From Ehretia macrophylla (lineage: Eukaryota; Streptophyta; Magnoliopsida; Boraginales; Ehretiaceae), in the NCBI GenBank assembly GCA_037974665.1, contig CM075782.1, forward strand, positions 40,538,851-40,602,850: a stretch of DNA of 64,000 nt. The letters run 5' to 3'. The notes under the pieces are model-generated. The model was given only the letters and a program-made list of their open reading frames with translations. It ran no database searches and was not told where the DNA came from. This document shows, one piece after another, positions 35,513 through 47,472 of the stretch. The position numbers and the translations under genes are program-made. Positions within the stretch are counted from its first letter, which is position 1, and every line of letters starts with the position of its first letter.

Positions 35513-36073
35513 CTTTTTCAAATTTTATTTGCCCCGGTTAGGCTTGCCAAGATGCTTTATCCACCACATTTATATTACCAAATCCCACGGCAGATTGGGC
35601 AAGACAAATTCGCTTCACATAGTGGTTGGGCCTACAAACTAAGGGCGTGGGGCTTGTGACCAAGTCTCCGTCGCTCCGGTGCACAAGTCTTTTTATCCGT
35701 AAGGAGTTACACGGCGCACAGCATACCGGTGGAAAGCAAACTGAGAGCTCTATGATGGGGGAAGCAAGCATGCTCGACTGCGCCAATTTTTGGAGCCCAA
35801 AATTGAACATTTTCATCAGTTTCAGGCCACTTTTCTTCTTTTGCTCAGTTTTTTCGTCTTGGATCGTACGTCGTGAGATGTTAAAAGGACGACAACCTAA
35901 CTCGTGGGACATTAGAGGGCCCTACAATGAGTCGAGATCTCATCTTGTGAGGATGCTGCGTTGTTGAAGTCGATGGGTCGTCGTTGAGCCCATTGGGCCT
36001 ATTGAATGGGCCATCTCTCTGGGATGGGACTGTGAACCGTCAACACATAAAGGATTTGTGCCCACAATATGAT

Positions 36074-36192
36074 GGGTGCGATCATACCAGCACTTATGCA
36101 CCGGATCCCATCAGAACTCTGAAGTTAAGCGTGCTTGGACGAGAGTAGTACTACTATGGGTGACCCCTTGGGAAGTCCCTGTGTTGCGCCCC
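36074..36192 (+). rRNA. 5S rRNA copy 32
   Basis: Changes are A22T, C47T, G66A, G81C, G82T, C95T, T106C, C107T and A115G. The core of box A is intact. Confidence 0.88.
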
Positions 36193-36753
36193 GCCTTTTC
36201 AATTTTTTTTGTCCTAGTTAGGCTTGCAAAGATATTTTATCCACCACATTTCTATTACCGAATCCCACGGTACCATGGGCAAGACAACTTCACTTCACGT
36301 AGAGGCTGGGCCCGCAAATCGAGGGCGTGGGGCTTGTGACTAGGTCTCCGTCACTCCGGTGCCCATCACTTTTGATCCATAAGGAGTTACGTGATGCACA
36401 AAATACCGTTGAAAATTTCTCTGAGAGCTCTACGACGAGTGTAGCCAGCTTGCTTGGCTACGCATATTTTTGAAGCCCAAAATCAAACATTTTCATCTAT
36501 TTTGGGTCACTTTTCTTCTTTTGCGTTGTTTTTCTGTACTGAATCGTACGTCATGAGCCGCGAAAAGGACGACAACCAAGCTCACGCGACATTAGAGGGC
36601 CCTACAACGCGTCGATATCACGTCTTGTAAAGATGCTCCATTGTTGAATTAGATGGGTTGTCGTTAACCCCATTGGGCCTTTTGAATGGGTCATCTCTCT
36701 AGGCTGGGACTGTGAACCGTAAACAGATACGGGATTTGTGCCATCAACATGAC

Positions 36754-36872
36754 AGGTGCAATCATACCAACACTAATGCAACGGATCCCATCAGAACTTC
36801 GAAGTTAAGCGTGCTAGGGCGAGAGTAGTACAAGGATGGGTGACCCCCTAGGAAGTCCCCGTGCTGTACCCC
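36754..36872 (+). rRNA. 5S rRNA copy 33
   Basis: Changes are G1A, G7A, G17A, C28A, C46T, T63A, T79A, G97A, T106C and C114T, with a further change near 111. Confidence 0.87.
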
Positions 36873-37431
36873 CCCTTTTCAATTTTTCTTTCCTCAGTTA
36901 GGCTTGCTAAGATGCTTTATCCACCACATTTCGATTACCAAATCCCACGACACCTTGGGCAAGACAACTTCACTTCACGTAGTGGCTGGGCCCGTAAACC
37001 GAGGGCGTGGGACTTGTGACTAGATCTCTGTCGCTCTGGTGCACATTAATTTTGATCCGTAAGGAGTTACACGGCACACAGTATATCGTTGGAAAGCTCT
37101 CCAAGAGCTCTACGATGGGGGCAGCAAGCCCTCTTGGCTGCGCCTATTTTTGGAGCCCAAATTTGAACATTTTAATCAGTTTCGGCCACTTTTCTTCATT
37201 TGCGCTGTTTTTCCATTTTGAATCGTACGTCGTGTGCTGTTAAAAGGTCGACAACCTAACTCGCAGGACATTAGAGGGCCTACAACGCATCGATATCACG
37301 TCTTGTGAGGATGCTGCGTTGTTGAAGTGGATGGGTTGTCGTAAAGCCCATCGGGCCCTTTGAATGGGCCATCTCTTTGGACTGGGACTGTGAATCGTCA
37401 ACACATAAGGGATTTGTGCACTCAACATGAT

Positions 37432-37550
37432 GGGGGTGATCATACCAGCACTAATGCACCGGACCCCATTAGAACTCCGAAGTTAAGCGTGCTAGGGCGA
37501 GAGCAGTACTAGGATGTGTGACCCCTTGGGAAGCCCTCGTGTTGCACCCA
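37432..37550 (+). rRNA. 5S rRNA copy 34
   Basis: Changes are T4G, C6T, T33C, C39T, T63A, T73C, G86T, C95T and T103C. Confidence 0.87.
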
Positions 37551-38109
37551 GCCTTTTTAATTTTTTTTGTCTCGGTTAGGCTTGCCAAGATGCTTTTTCC
37601 ACCAAATTTCTATTACCAAATCCCACGGCACCTTGGCAAGACAACTTCGTTTCACGTAAAGGCTGGGCCCTCAAATCGCAGGCGTGAGGCTTGGGACCAG
37701 GTCCCCATCACTCTGGTGCCCATCACTTTTGAACCGTAAGGAGTTACGCGGCACACAACATACTGTTGGAAAGTTCTCCGAGAGCTCTACGATGGGGGAA
37801 GACAGCCTGCTAGGCTGTGCCTATTTTTGGAGCCCAAAATCGAACATTTTCATCAATTTTAGGCCACTTTTCTTCTTTTGCGCTATTTTCTGTCCCGAAT
37901 CGTACGTCACGAGCCGCGAAGAGGATGACAACCAAACTCATGGGACATTAGAAGGCCCTACAATGCATCGATATCACGTCTTGCGAGGATACTGCGTTGT
38001 TGAAATAGATGGGTTGTCGTTAAACCTATTGGGCCTTTCGAATGGGTCATCTCTCTGAGATGGGACATTGAATAGTAAACACATAAGGGATTTGTGCCAT
38101 CAACATGAT

Positions 38110-38228
38110 GGGCGTGATCATACCCGCACTAATGCACCGGATCCCATCAAAACTCTGAAGTTAAGCGTGCTTGGGCGAGAGAAGTACTAGGATGGGTGAC
38201 CCCTTAGGAAGTCCTTGTGTTGCACCCC
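38110..38228 (+). rRNA. 5S rRNA copy 35
   Basis: Changes are T4C, C6T, A16C, G41A, C47T, T73A, C95T, G97A and C107T. Box A is intact. The following spacer is enlarged to about 787 bp by an internal duplication. Confidence 0.88.
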
Positions 38229-38503
38229 CCTTTTCAATTTTTTTTTCCCCGGTTAGGATTTCCAAGATGCTTTATCCACCATATTTCTTTTACCGAATCC
38301 CATGGCACCTTGGGCAAGACAACTTCGCTTCACGTAGAGGCTGGGACCACAAATCGAGGGCGTGGGGCTTGTGACCAGGTCTTCGTCGCTCCGGTGCCCA
38401 TAACTTTTGGAACGTAAGGAGTTACGCAGCCCACAGCTGACCGTTGGAAAGCTCTCCGAGAGCTCTACGACAAGGCCAACAAGCCTGCTCGGCTGCGCCT
38501 ATT

Positions 38504-38960
38504 TTTGAAACCCAAAATCAAATGTTTTTTTATCAATTTCGGGCCACTTTTCTTCTTTTACCCTATTTTTCCGCCCTGAATCGTACGTCATGAGCTGCGA
38601 AAAGGACGACAACCTAACCTGTGGGACATTAGAGAGCCCTTCAATGCGTCGATATCGCGTCTTGCGAGAATGCTACGTTGTTAAAATAGATGGGTTGTCG
38701 TTAAGCTACAAAAAGGACGACAATCGTATATCATGAGCCCAAAATCGAACGTTTTCATCAGTTTTAGGCCACTTTTCTTGTTTTGCGCTATTTTTCTGTC
38801 CCGAATCTTACGTCATGAGCTGCGAAGAGGATGACAACCTAACTCGTGGGAAATTAGGGGGCCCTTCAATGCGTTGATATCACGTCTTGCTAGAATGCTG
38901 CGTTGTTAAAGCGGATTGGTAGTCGTTAAGCCCATTAGGACTATTGAATGGGCCATCTCT
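38504..38960 (+). repeat. Partial spacer duplication of about 227 bp
   Basis: The spacer segment from AGCCCAAAAT through the TTGTCGTTAAGC region occurs twice in a row, with a short scrambled join around 38697-38733. This makes the copy 35-36 distance 906 bp instead of about 679. Confidence 0.82.
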
Positions 38961-39015
38961 CTGGGCTGGGACTGTGTAGCGTAAACGCATAAAGGATTTG
39001 TGCCATCAACATGAC

Positions 39016-39134
39016 GGGTGCGATCATACCAACACTAATGCATCAAATCCCATCAGAACTCCGAAGTTAAGCGTGCTTGGGCGAGAGTAGTACTAGGATG
39101 GGTGACCCCCTGGGAAGTCCGCGTGTTGCACCCT
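39016..39134 (+). rRNA. 5S rRNA copy 36, best candidate for activity
   Basis: Only six changes were read (G17A, C28T, G30A, G31A, T106G, C119T). Box A, the intermediate element and box C are all intact. A CATAAAGG box lies near -28, C is at -1, and a TTTT/T8 terminator follows at 39136-39151. It is the copy with the fullest set of Pol III signals. Confidence 0.92.
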
Positions 39135-39680
39135 CTTTTCAAATTTTTTTTCCTGGTTAGGCTTGCCAAGATGCTTTATCCACCACATTTCTATTACCAA
39201 TTCCCACGGCACCTTGGGCAAGACTATTTCGCTACACGTAGTGGCTAGGCCTGCAAACCGAGGGCGTGGGGCATATGACTAGGACTCCGTCGCTCCGGTG
39301 CCCATAACTTTTGATCCGTAAGGAGTTACGCGGCACACAGCATGTTGTTGGAATGCTCTCCGAGAGCTCTATGAGGGGGGCAGCAATCCTTCCCGGTTGT
39401 GCCTATTTTCAGAGCCCAAAATCAAACGTTTTCATCAGTTTTAGGAAACTTTTCTTCTTTTGTGCTATTTTTTCATCCCGAATCGTACGTTAGGAGCCGC
39501 GAAAATGATGACAACCTAACTCATAGGACATTAGAGGGCCCTACAATGCGTTGATATTACTTCTTGCATGGATGCTGCATTGTTAAAGCGTTAAGCCCAT
39601 TGGGCCTTTGGAATGGGCCATCTCTCTGGGCTGGGACTGTAAACCGTCAACGCATAAGGGATTTATGCCCTAAACATGAC

Positions 39681-39796
39681 GGGTACGATCATACCAGCAC
39701 TAATGCACCGGATCCCATCAGAACTCCTAAGTTAAACGTGCTTGGGCGACAGTACTAGGATGGGTGACCCCCTGGGAAGTCCCCGTGTTGCACCCC
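39681..39796 (+). rRNA. 5S rRNA copy 37 with 3-nt deletion
   Basis: Three bases are missing in the intermediate element, giving GGGCGACAGTACTAGG. Also G5A, G48T, G56A and T106C. The same deletion recurs four and eight units on, in copies 41 and 45. Confidence 0.88.
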
Positions 39797-40358
39797 GCTT
39801 TTTCTATTTTTTTTTGTCCCGGTTAGGCTTTCAAAGATGCTTTATCAACCACATTTCTATTTCCAAATCCCACTTTACATTGGGCAAGACAAATTCGCTT
39901 CACGTAGAGGCTGGACCCGCAAACCGAGGGCGTAGGGCTTGTGACTAGGTCTCTGTCACTCCGTTGCCCATCACTTTTGATCCGTAAGGAGTTATGCGGT
40001 GCACAGCATACCATTGGAAAGCTCTTCCAGAGCTCTACAATGGGGGTAGCCAGTTTGCTCGGTTGTGCCTGTTTTTGGAGCCTAAAATTGAACATTTTCA
40101 TTAGTTTCGGGCCACTTTTCTTCTTTTGTGCTAATTTTCCATAACGGATCGTATGTCGTGAGCTGTTAAAAGGACGACAACCTAACTCGCGGGACATTAG
40201 ATGGCCCTAATACGCATCAATATCACATCTTGTGAGGATGCTGCGTTGTTGAAGCTGATGGGTTGTCGTTAAGTCCATTGGTCCTTTTGAATGGGTCATC
40301 TCTCTAGGCTGGGACTGTGAACCGTCAACACATAAGGGATTTGTGCCCTTGAAATGAC

Positions 40359-40477
40359 GGGTGCGATCATACTAGTACTAATGCACCGGATCCCATCAGA
40401 ACTCCGAAGTTAACTGTGCTTGGGCAAGAGTACTACTACGATGGGTGTCCCCTTGGGAAGTCCTCGTGTTGCAGCCC
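40359..40477 (+). rRNA. 5S rRNA copy 38
   Basis: Changes are C15T, C18T, G56C, C57T, G68A, G75C, G81C, A90T, C95T and C116G. Confidence 0.87.
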
Positions 40478-41037
40478 CATTTGAAATTTTTTTTACCCCG
40501 GTTAGGATTGCCAAGATGCTTTATCCACCACATTTCTATTACAGAATCCCATAGTACCATGGGTAAGACAACTTCGCTTCACGTAATGGCTGAGCCCGCA
40601 AACCGAGGGTGTGGAGCTTGTGACCAGGTCTCCGTCGCTCCGGTGCCCATAACTTTTGATCCGTAAGAAGTTGGGCGGCGCACGACATACCGTTAGAAAG
40701 CTCTCCGAGAGCTCTACGACGATGACAGCAATCCTTCCTGGCTACGTCTATTTTTGGAGCCTAAAATTGAACGTTTTCATAAGTTTTAGGCCAATTTTCT
40801 TCCTTTGCGCTATTTTTCCTTCCCGAATCGTAGGTCATGAGCCGCAAAAAAGACGACAACCTAACTCATGGTAGATTAGAGGGCCCTACAACGCGTCTAT
40901 ATCACATCTTGTGAGGATGCTGCGTTGTTGAAGCGGATGGGTTATCGTTAAGCCTATTAGGCCTTTTGAATGGGCCATCTCTCTGGGATGCGATTGAAAA
41001 CGGTAAACACATATGGGATTTGTGCCCTCAACATGAC

Positions 41038-41156
41038 GGGTACGATCATACCAGTACTAATGCACCGGATCCCATCGGAACTCCGAAGTTAAGCGTGTTT
41101 GGATGAGAGTAGTACTAGGATGGGTGACCCCTTGGGAAGTCCCCGTATTGTACCCC
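41038..41156 (+). rRNA. 5S rRNA copy 39
   Basis: Changes are G5A, C18T, A40G, C61T, G66A, C67T, C95T, T106C, G110A and C114T. Its spacer lacks about 22 bp at 41303. Confidence 0.87.
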
Positions 41157-41692
41157 GCCTTTTCAATTTTTTTTCCCGATTAGGCATGCTAAGATGCTTT
41201 ATCCACCACATTTCTATTACCGAATCCCATGGCAACTTAGGCAAGACAAATTCGCTTCACGTACAGGCTGGGCCTGTAAACCGAGGTCGTGGGGCTTATG
41301 ACCATCACTTTTGACCTGTAAGGAGTTACGCGGCACACAGCATACCGTTGGAAAGCTATCCGAGAGCTCTACGACGAGGGCAGCCAACTTGCTCAGCTGC
41401 GCCTATTTTCACAGCACAAACTTGAACGTTTTCATTAGCTTTGGGCCATTTTTCTTCTCTTGCGCTATTTTTCCATCCTGGATCGTGCGTCGTGAGCTGT
41501 TAAAAGGATGACAACCTAACTCGCGGGACATTAGAGGGCCCTACAATGCTTCAATAGCACGTCTTTTGAGGATGTTGCATTGTTGAAGCAGATAGGTTGT
41601 CATTAAGCCCATTGGGCCTTTTGAATGGGCCATCTTTCTGGGCTGGGACTGTGAACCGTACAAACATAAAGGATTTGTGCCATCGACATGAC

Positions 41693-41811
41693 GGGTACGA
41701 TCATACCAACACTAATGCATCGGATCCCATCTGAACTCCGAAGTTAAGCGTGCTTGGGCGAGAATAGTACTAGGATAGGTGACCCCTTGGGAAGTCCTCG
41801 TGTTGTACCCC
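41693..41811 (+). rRNA. 5S rRNA copy 40
   Basis: Eight changes were read (G5A, G17A, C28T, A40T, G72A, G85A, C95T, C114T). Box A is intact. Confidence 0.89.
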
Positions 41812-42371
41812 TTTTTCAATTTTTTTTTGTCCCGATTAGGCTTGCCAAGATGTTTTATCCACCACATTTCTATTACCAAATCCCACAACACCATGGCCAA
41901 GACTACTTCGCTTCACGTAGTTGTTGGGCCCGCAAATCGAGGGCGTGGGGCATGTGACTAGGACTCCGTCGCTCTGGTGCCCATAACTTTTGATCCGTAA
42001 GGAGTTACGTGGCACACAGCATGCTGTTGGATTGCTCTCCAAGAGCTTTACGACGGGGGCAGCAATCCTTCCCTGCTGTTCATATTTTCGACGCCCAAAA
42101 TTGAATGTTTTCATCAGTTTCGGGCCACTTTTCTACTTTTTCGCTGTTTTTCCATCCCGAATCGTACGTCAGGAGCTGCAAAAAGGATGACAACCTAACT
42201 CGTAGGACATTAGAGGGCCCTACAATGCGTCGATATCATGTCTTGCGAGGATGCTACTTTGTTGAATTGGATGGGTTGTCGTTAAGCCCATTGGGCCTTT
42301 TGAATGGGCCATATCTCTGGGCTAGGACTGTGAACCGTAAACACATAAAGGATTTGTGCCATCAACATGAC

Positions 42372-42487
42372 AGGTATGATTATACCAGCACTAATGCACC
42401 ACATCCCATCAGAACTCCTAAGTTAAACGTGGTTGGGCGATAGTACTAGGATGGGTGACCCCCTGGGAAGTCCCCGTGTTGTACCCC
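42372..42487 (+). rRNA. 5S rRNA copy 41 with 3-nt deletion
   Basis: Shares the intermediate-element deletion with copies 37 and 45. Like them it has G48T and G56A, and like copy 45 also GTGG for GTGC before TTGGG. Confidence 0.87.
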
Positions 42488-43029
42488 ACTTTTTCTATTT
42501 TCTTTGTCCCGGTTAGGCTTGCAAAGATGCTTTATCCACCACATTTCTATTGCCATATCCCACTGCACCTTGGGCAAGACAAATTCGCTTCTCGTAGAGG
42601 TTGGGCCCGCAAACCGAGTGCGTGGGGCTTGTGACCAGGTCACCATCGCTCCGGTGCCCATCACTTTTGATCCATAAGGAGTTATGTGGTGCACATCATA
42701 CTGTTGGAAAGCTCTCCCAGAGCTCTATAATGGGGGTAGCTAGTTTGCTTGGCTGTGCCTGTTTTCGGAGCCCAAAATTGAACGTTTTCATTAGTTTTGG
42801 GCCACTTTTCTTCTTTTGCGCTAATTTTTCATCCCGGATCGTATGTCGTGAGCAGTTAAAAGGACGACAACCTAACTCGCGGGATATTACAGGGCCCTAC
42901 CACGCTTTGATATCACATCTTATGAGGATGCTGCGTTGTTGAAGCGGATGGGTTGTCGTTAAGCCCATTGTCCTTTTGAGTGGGCCATCTCTCTGGGCTG
43001 GGACTGTGAACCGTCAACACATAAGGGAT

Positions 43030-43124
43030 GGGTGCGATCATACCAGCACTAATGCACCGGATCCAATCAGAACTTCGAAGTTTAGTGTGCTTGGGCAAGA
43101 GTAGTAGTAGGATGGGTGATCCCC
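43030..43124 (+). pseudogene. 5S rRNA copy 42, truncated at both sides
   Basis: About 18 nt directly upstream are deleted, moving CATAAGGG to about -10. At the other end, sequence from within box C through the 3' end and the T-run terminator (about 58 nt) is gone, so GGTGATCCCC joins AAGATGCTTT of the spacer. It cannot give a normal 5S transcript. Confidence 0.9.
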
Positions 43125-43649
43125 AAGATGCTTTATCCACTACATTTCTATTACAGAATCCCATGGTACCTTGGGCAAGACAATTTCACTTCACGTAATC
43201 GCTGAGCCCGCAAACCGAGGGCGTGGGGCTTGTGACCAGGTATCCGTCGCTCCAGTGCCCATAACTTTTGATTCGTAAGAAGTTGCGCGGTGCACAGCAT
43301 ACCGTTGGAAAGCTCTCCGAGAGCTCTACGACGGTGACAGTAATCCTTTCCAGCTGCGCCTATTTTTGGAGCCTAAAATTGAACGTTTTCATAAGTTTTT
43401 GGTCAATTTTCTTCCTTTGCGCTGTTTTTCCATCCCGAATCGTACGTCATGAGCCGTAAAAAGGATGACAACCTAACTCGCAGGACATTAGAGAGCCCTA
43501 CAATGCGTTGATATCACATCTTGCAAGGATGTTGTGTTGTTGAAGCGGATGGGTTGTCGTTAAGCCCATTAGGCCTTTTGACTGGGCCATCTCTCTGGGC
43601 TGCAACTGTGAACCGTAAACACATATGGGATTTGTGCCATCAATATGAC

Positions 43650-43768
43650 GGGTACGATCATACCAGCACTAATGCACCGGATCCTATCAGAACTATGAAG
43701 TTAAGCGTGCTTGGGCAAGAGCAGTACTAACATGGGTGACCCCCCGGGAAGTCCACGTGTTGCACCCC
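43650..43768 (+). rRNA. 5S rRNA copy 43
   Basis: Changes are G5A, C36T, C46A, C47T, G68A, T73C, G81A, G82C, T96C and T106A. Confidence 0.87.
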
Positions 43769-44302
43769 CCTTTTCAATTTTTTTGCCCCCGTTAGGCTTG
43801 CCAAGATACTTTATCCACCACATTTCTATTACCGAATCCCATGGCACCTTAGGCAAGACAAATTCACTTCACGTAGAGGTTGGGCTCGCAAACCGAGGGC
43901 GTGGAGCTTGTGATCATCACTTTTGACGCGTAAGGAGTTAAGTGGCACACAACATACTGTTGGAAAGCTCTCTGAGAGCTCTACGACGAGAGCAGCCAGC
44001 CTGCTCACTGCGCCTATTTTCGCAGCCCAAAATCGAATGTTTTCATTTGTTTTGGGCCATTTTTCTTCTTTTGCACTAATTTTTCATCCCGGATCGTACG
44101 TCGTGAGCTGTTAAAAGGACGACAACCTAACTCGCTGGACATTAGAAGGCCCTACAATGCATCGATATCACGTCTTGCGAGGATCCTGCCTTGTCGATGC
44201 GGATGGGTTGCCATTAAGCCATTGGGCCTTTTGAATGGGCCATCTCTCTGCGCTGGGACTGTGAACCGTAAACACATAAGGGATTTGTGCCCTCAAAATG
44301 AC

Positions 44303-44421
44303 GGGTGCGATCATACCAGCACTAATGCACTGGATCCTATCAGAATTCCGAAGTTAAGCGTGCTTGGGCGAGAATAGCACTAGGATGGGTGACCCCTTGG
44401 GAATTCCACGTGTTGTACCCC
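44303..44421 (+). rRNA. 5S rRNA copy 44
   Basis: Changes are C29T, C36T, C44T, G72A, T76C, C95T, G102T, T106A and C114T. Box A is intact. Confidence 0.88.
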
Positions 44422-44981
44422 CCTTTTCAATTTTTTTTGCCCCGTTTAAGCTTGCCAAGATGTTTTATCCACCACATTTCTATTACTGAATCCCACGGCA
44501 CCTTGGGTAAGACAACTTCAGTTCACATAATGGCTGGGCCCGCAAACCGAGGGCGTAGGGCATGTGACTAGGACACCGTCGCTCCGATGCTCATAACTTT
44601 TGATCCGTAAGGAGTTACGTGGCACACAGCATGCTGTTGGAATGCTCTCTGAGAGCTCTACGATGGGGGTAGCAATCCTTCCCGGCTGTTCATATTTTTG
44701 AAGGCCAAAATTGAACGTTTTCATCAGTTTCAGGCCACTTTTCTACTTTTTCGCTATTTTTCCATCCCGAATCGTACATCAGGAGCAGCGAAAAGGATGA
44801 CAACCTAACTCGTAGGAAATTAGAGGGCCTTACAATGCGTCAATATCACGTCTTGTGAGGATGCTGCGTTGTTGAATTGGATGGGTTGTCGTTAAGCCCA
44901 TTGGGCCTTTTGAATGGGCCATATCTCTGGGCTAAGATTGTGAAGCGTAAACACATAAAGGATTTGTGCCATCAAAATGAC

Positions 44982-45097
44982 AGGTGCGATCATACCAGCA
45001 CTAATGCACCACATCCCATCAGAACTCCTAAGTTAAACGTGGTTGGGCGACAGTACTAGGATGGGTGACCCCCTGGGAAGTCCCCGTGTGGCACCCC
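44982..45097 (+). rRNA. 5S rRNA copy 45 with 3-nt deletion
   Basis: Third member of the copy 37/41/45 group. It has the same intermediate-element deletion, G48T, G56A and the GTGG change, plus a G in the 3' stem (GTGTGGCACC). Confidence 0.87.
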
Positions 45098-45656
45098 GCC
45101 TTTTCTATTTTTTTGTCCCGGTTAGGCTTGCCAAGAGGCTTTATCTACCACATTTCTATTGTCGAATCCCACAGTACCTTGGGCAAGACAAATTCACTTC
45201 ACGTAGAGGCTGGGCCTGCAAACCGAGGGCATGGGGCTTGTGATCAAGTCTCTGTCGCTCCGGTGCCCATGACTTTTGATCCGTAAGGAGTTACGCGGTG
45301 CACAGCATACCGTTGGAAAGCTCTTCGAGAGCTCTACGATGGAAGAAGTGAGCCTGCTAGGCCGCGCCTGTTTTCGTAGCCTAAAATTGAACGTTTTCAT
45401 TAGTTTCAGGCCACTTTTCTTCTTCTGCACTATTTTTCCATCCCGGATCGTACGTCGGGAGCTTTAAAAGGAAGACAACCTAACTCGCGGGTCATTAGAG
45501 GGCCCTAATACGCATTGATATCACGTCTTGCGAGGATGCTGCGTTGTTGAACCAGATGGGTTATTGTTATGCCCATTGGGCCTTTTCAATGGACCATCTC
45601 TCTGGGCTGGGACTGTGAACCGTCAACACATAAGGGATTTGTGCCCTCAACATGAC

Positions 45657-45775
45657 GGCTGTCATCATACCAGCACTAATGCACCGGATCCCTTCAGAAC
45701 TCTGAAGTTAAACGTGCTTGGGCGAGAGTAGCACTAGGATGGGTGACTCCTTGGAAAGTCCTCGTGTTGTACCCC
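45657..45775 (+). rRNA. 5S rRNA copy 46
   Basis: Changes are G3C, C6T, G7C, A37T, C47T, G56A, T76C, C95T, G99A and C114T, among others. Confidence 0.87.
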
Positions 45776-46334
45776 CCTTTTCAATTTTTTTTCCCTGGTT
45801 AGGCTTGCCAAGATGCTTTATCCACCACATTTATATTACAAAATCCCATGGTACCTTGGGCAAGACAACTTTGCTTCACGTAATGGCTGAGCCCGCAAAC
45901 CGAGGGCGTGGGGCTTGTGACCAGGTCTCCGCCGCTCCGGTGCCCATAACTTTTGATCCGTAAGAAGTTGGGCGGCGCACAGCGTACCATTGGAAAGCTC
46001 TCCGAGAGCTCTACGACGGTGACAACAGTCCTTCCCAGCTACGCCTATTTTCAGAACCTAAAATTGAACATTTTCATAAGTTTTGGGCCAATTTTCTTCC
46101 TTTGCGCTGTTTTTTTATCCTGAATTGTACATCATGAGCCGCAAAAAAGACAACAACCTAACTCGTAGTACGTTAGAGGGCCCTACAATGCGTCGATATC
46201 ACATCTTGCGAGGATGCTGCATTGTTGAAGCAGATAGGTTGTCGTTAAGCCCATTGGGCCTTTTGAATGGGCCATCTCTTTAGGCTGGGACTGTGAACCG
46301 TAAACACATATGGGATTTGTGCCATCAACTTGAC

Positions 46335-46453
46335 AGGTGCGATAATACCAGCACTAATGCACCGGATCCCATCAGAACTCGTAAGTTTAGCGTGCTTGGG
46401 CGAGAGTAGTACTAGGATGGGTGACCACCTGAGAAGTCCCCATATTGCACCCC
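46335..46453 (+). rRNA. 5S rRNA copy 47
   Basis: Changes are G1A, C10A, C47G, G48T, A54T and T106C, with further changes in the second half of box C. Confidence 0.87.
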
Positions 46454-46991
46454 GCCTTTTCAATATTTTTTGTCCTGATTAGGCTTGCTAAGATGCTTTA
46501 TCCGCCACATTTCTATTACCGAATCCCATGGCACCTTAGGCAAGACAAATTCGCTTCACGTAGAGGCTGGGCCCGCAAACTGAGGGCGTGGGGCTTGTGA
46601 CCATCACTTTTGACCCGTAAGGAGTTACGCAGCACACAACATACCGTTGGAAAGCTCTCTGAGAGCTCTACGACGAGGGCAGCCAGCTTGCTCGGCTGCG
46701 CCTATTTTCACAGCCCTAAATTGAACGTTTTCATTAGTTTTGGGCTATTTTTCTTCTTTTACGCTATTTTTCCATCCCCGATGGTACGTCGGGAGCTGTT
46801 AAAAGGACAACAACGTAACTCACGGGACATTAGATGGCCCTACAATGCGTCGATATCATGTCTTTCGAGGGTGATGTGTTGTTGAAGCAGATGGGTTATC
46901 GTTAAGCCCATTGAGCCTTTTGAATGGGCCATCTCTCTGGGTTGGGACTGTGAATCGTCAACACATATGGGATTTGTGCCCTCAACTTGAC

Positions 46992-47110
46992 GGTTGTGAT
47001 CATACCAGCACTAATGCACCGGGTCCCATTAGAACTCTGAAGCTAAGCGTACTTGGGCGAGAGTAGTACTAGGATGGGTGAATCCCTAGGAGGTCCTCGT
47101 GTTGCACCCC
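46992..47110 (+). rRNA. 5S rRNA copy 48
   Basis: Changes are G3T, C6T, A32G, C39T, C47T, T52C, G60A, C91A, C92T, G97A and A101G. Confidence 0.86.
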
Positions 47111-47399
47111 CTTTTCCAATATTTTTTGCCCCAGTTAGGCTTGCCAAGATGCTTTATCCACCACATTTCTATTACCGAATCCCACGGCACCTTGGGCAAG
47201 ACAACTTCGCTTCACGTAATGGCTGGGCATGCAAACCGAGGGCGTGGGGCTTGTGACCAGGTCTCCGTCGCTCTGGTGCCCATAACTTTTGATCTGTAAG
47301 GAGTTACACGGTGCACAACATACCGTTGGAAAGCACTCCAGGAGCTCTAGGACGGGGGGAGCCAGCTTACTTAGTTGCGCCTGTTTTCTGATCCCAAAA

Positions 47400-47472
47400 T
47401 CGAAGTTAAGCGTGCTTGGGCGAGAGTAGTACTAGGATAGGTAATCCCCTGGGAAGTCCTCGTGTTGCACCC
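47400..47472 (+). pseudogene. 5S rRNA copy 49, 5'-truncated
   Basis: The first 46 nt and about 300 bp of upstream spacer are deleted. Spacer AAAATCGAA runs directly into gene sequence CGAAGTTAAGCG, sharing CGAA at the join. Box A, the intermediate element and a slightly altered box C remain, followed by a T-run, but the upstream boxes are lost. Confidence 0.9.

Larger units (their letters stand above)
39000..47100 (+). repeat. Four-unit higher-order 5S repeat, about three periods
   Basis: Four independent markers recur every four units (about 2.6-2.7 kb). They are the 3-nt gene deletion (copies 37, 41, 45), a spacer deletion of about 22 bp at 41303, 43916 and 46602, GTAAGAAGTTG at 40665, 43277 and 45960, and a TGTTGGAATGCTCTC-type variant at 39345, 42022 and 44634. 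Confidence 0.8.
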
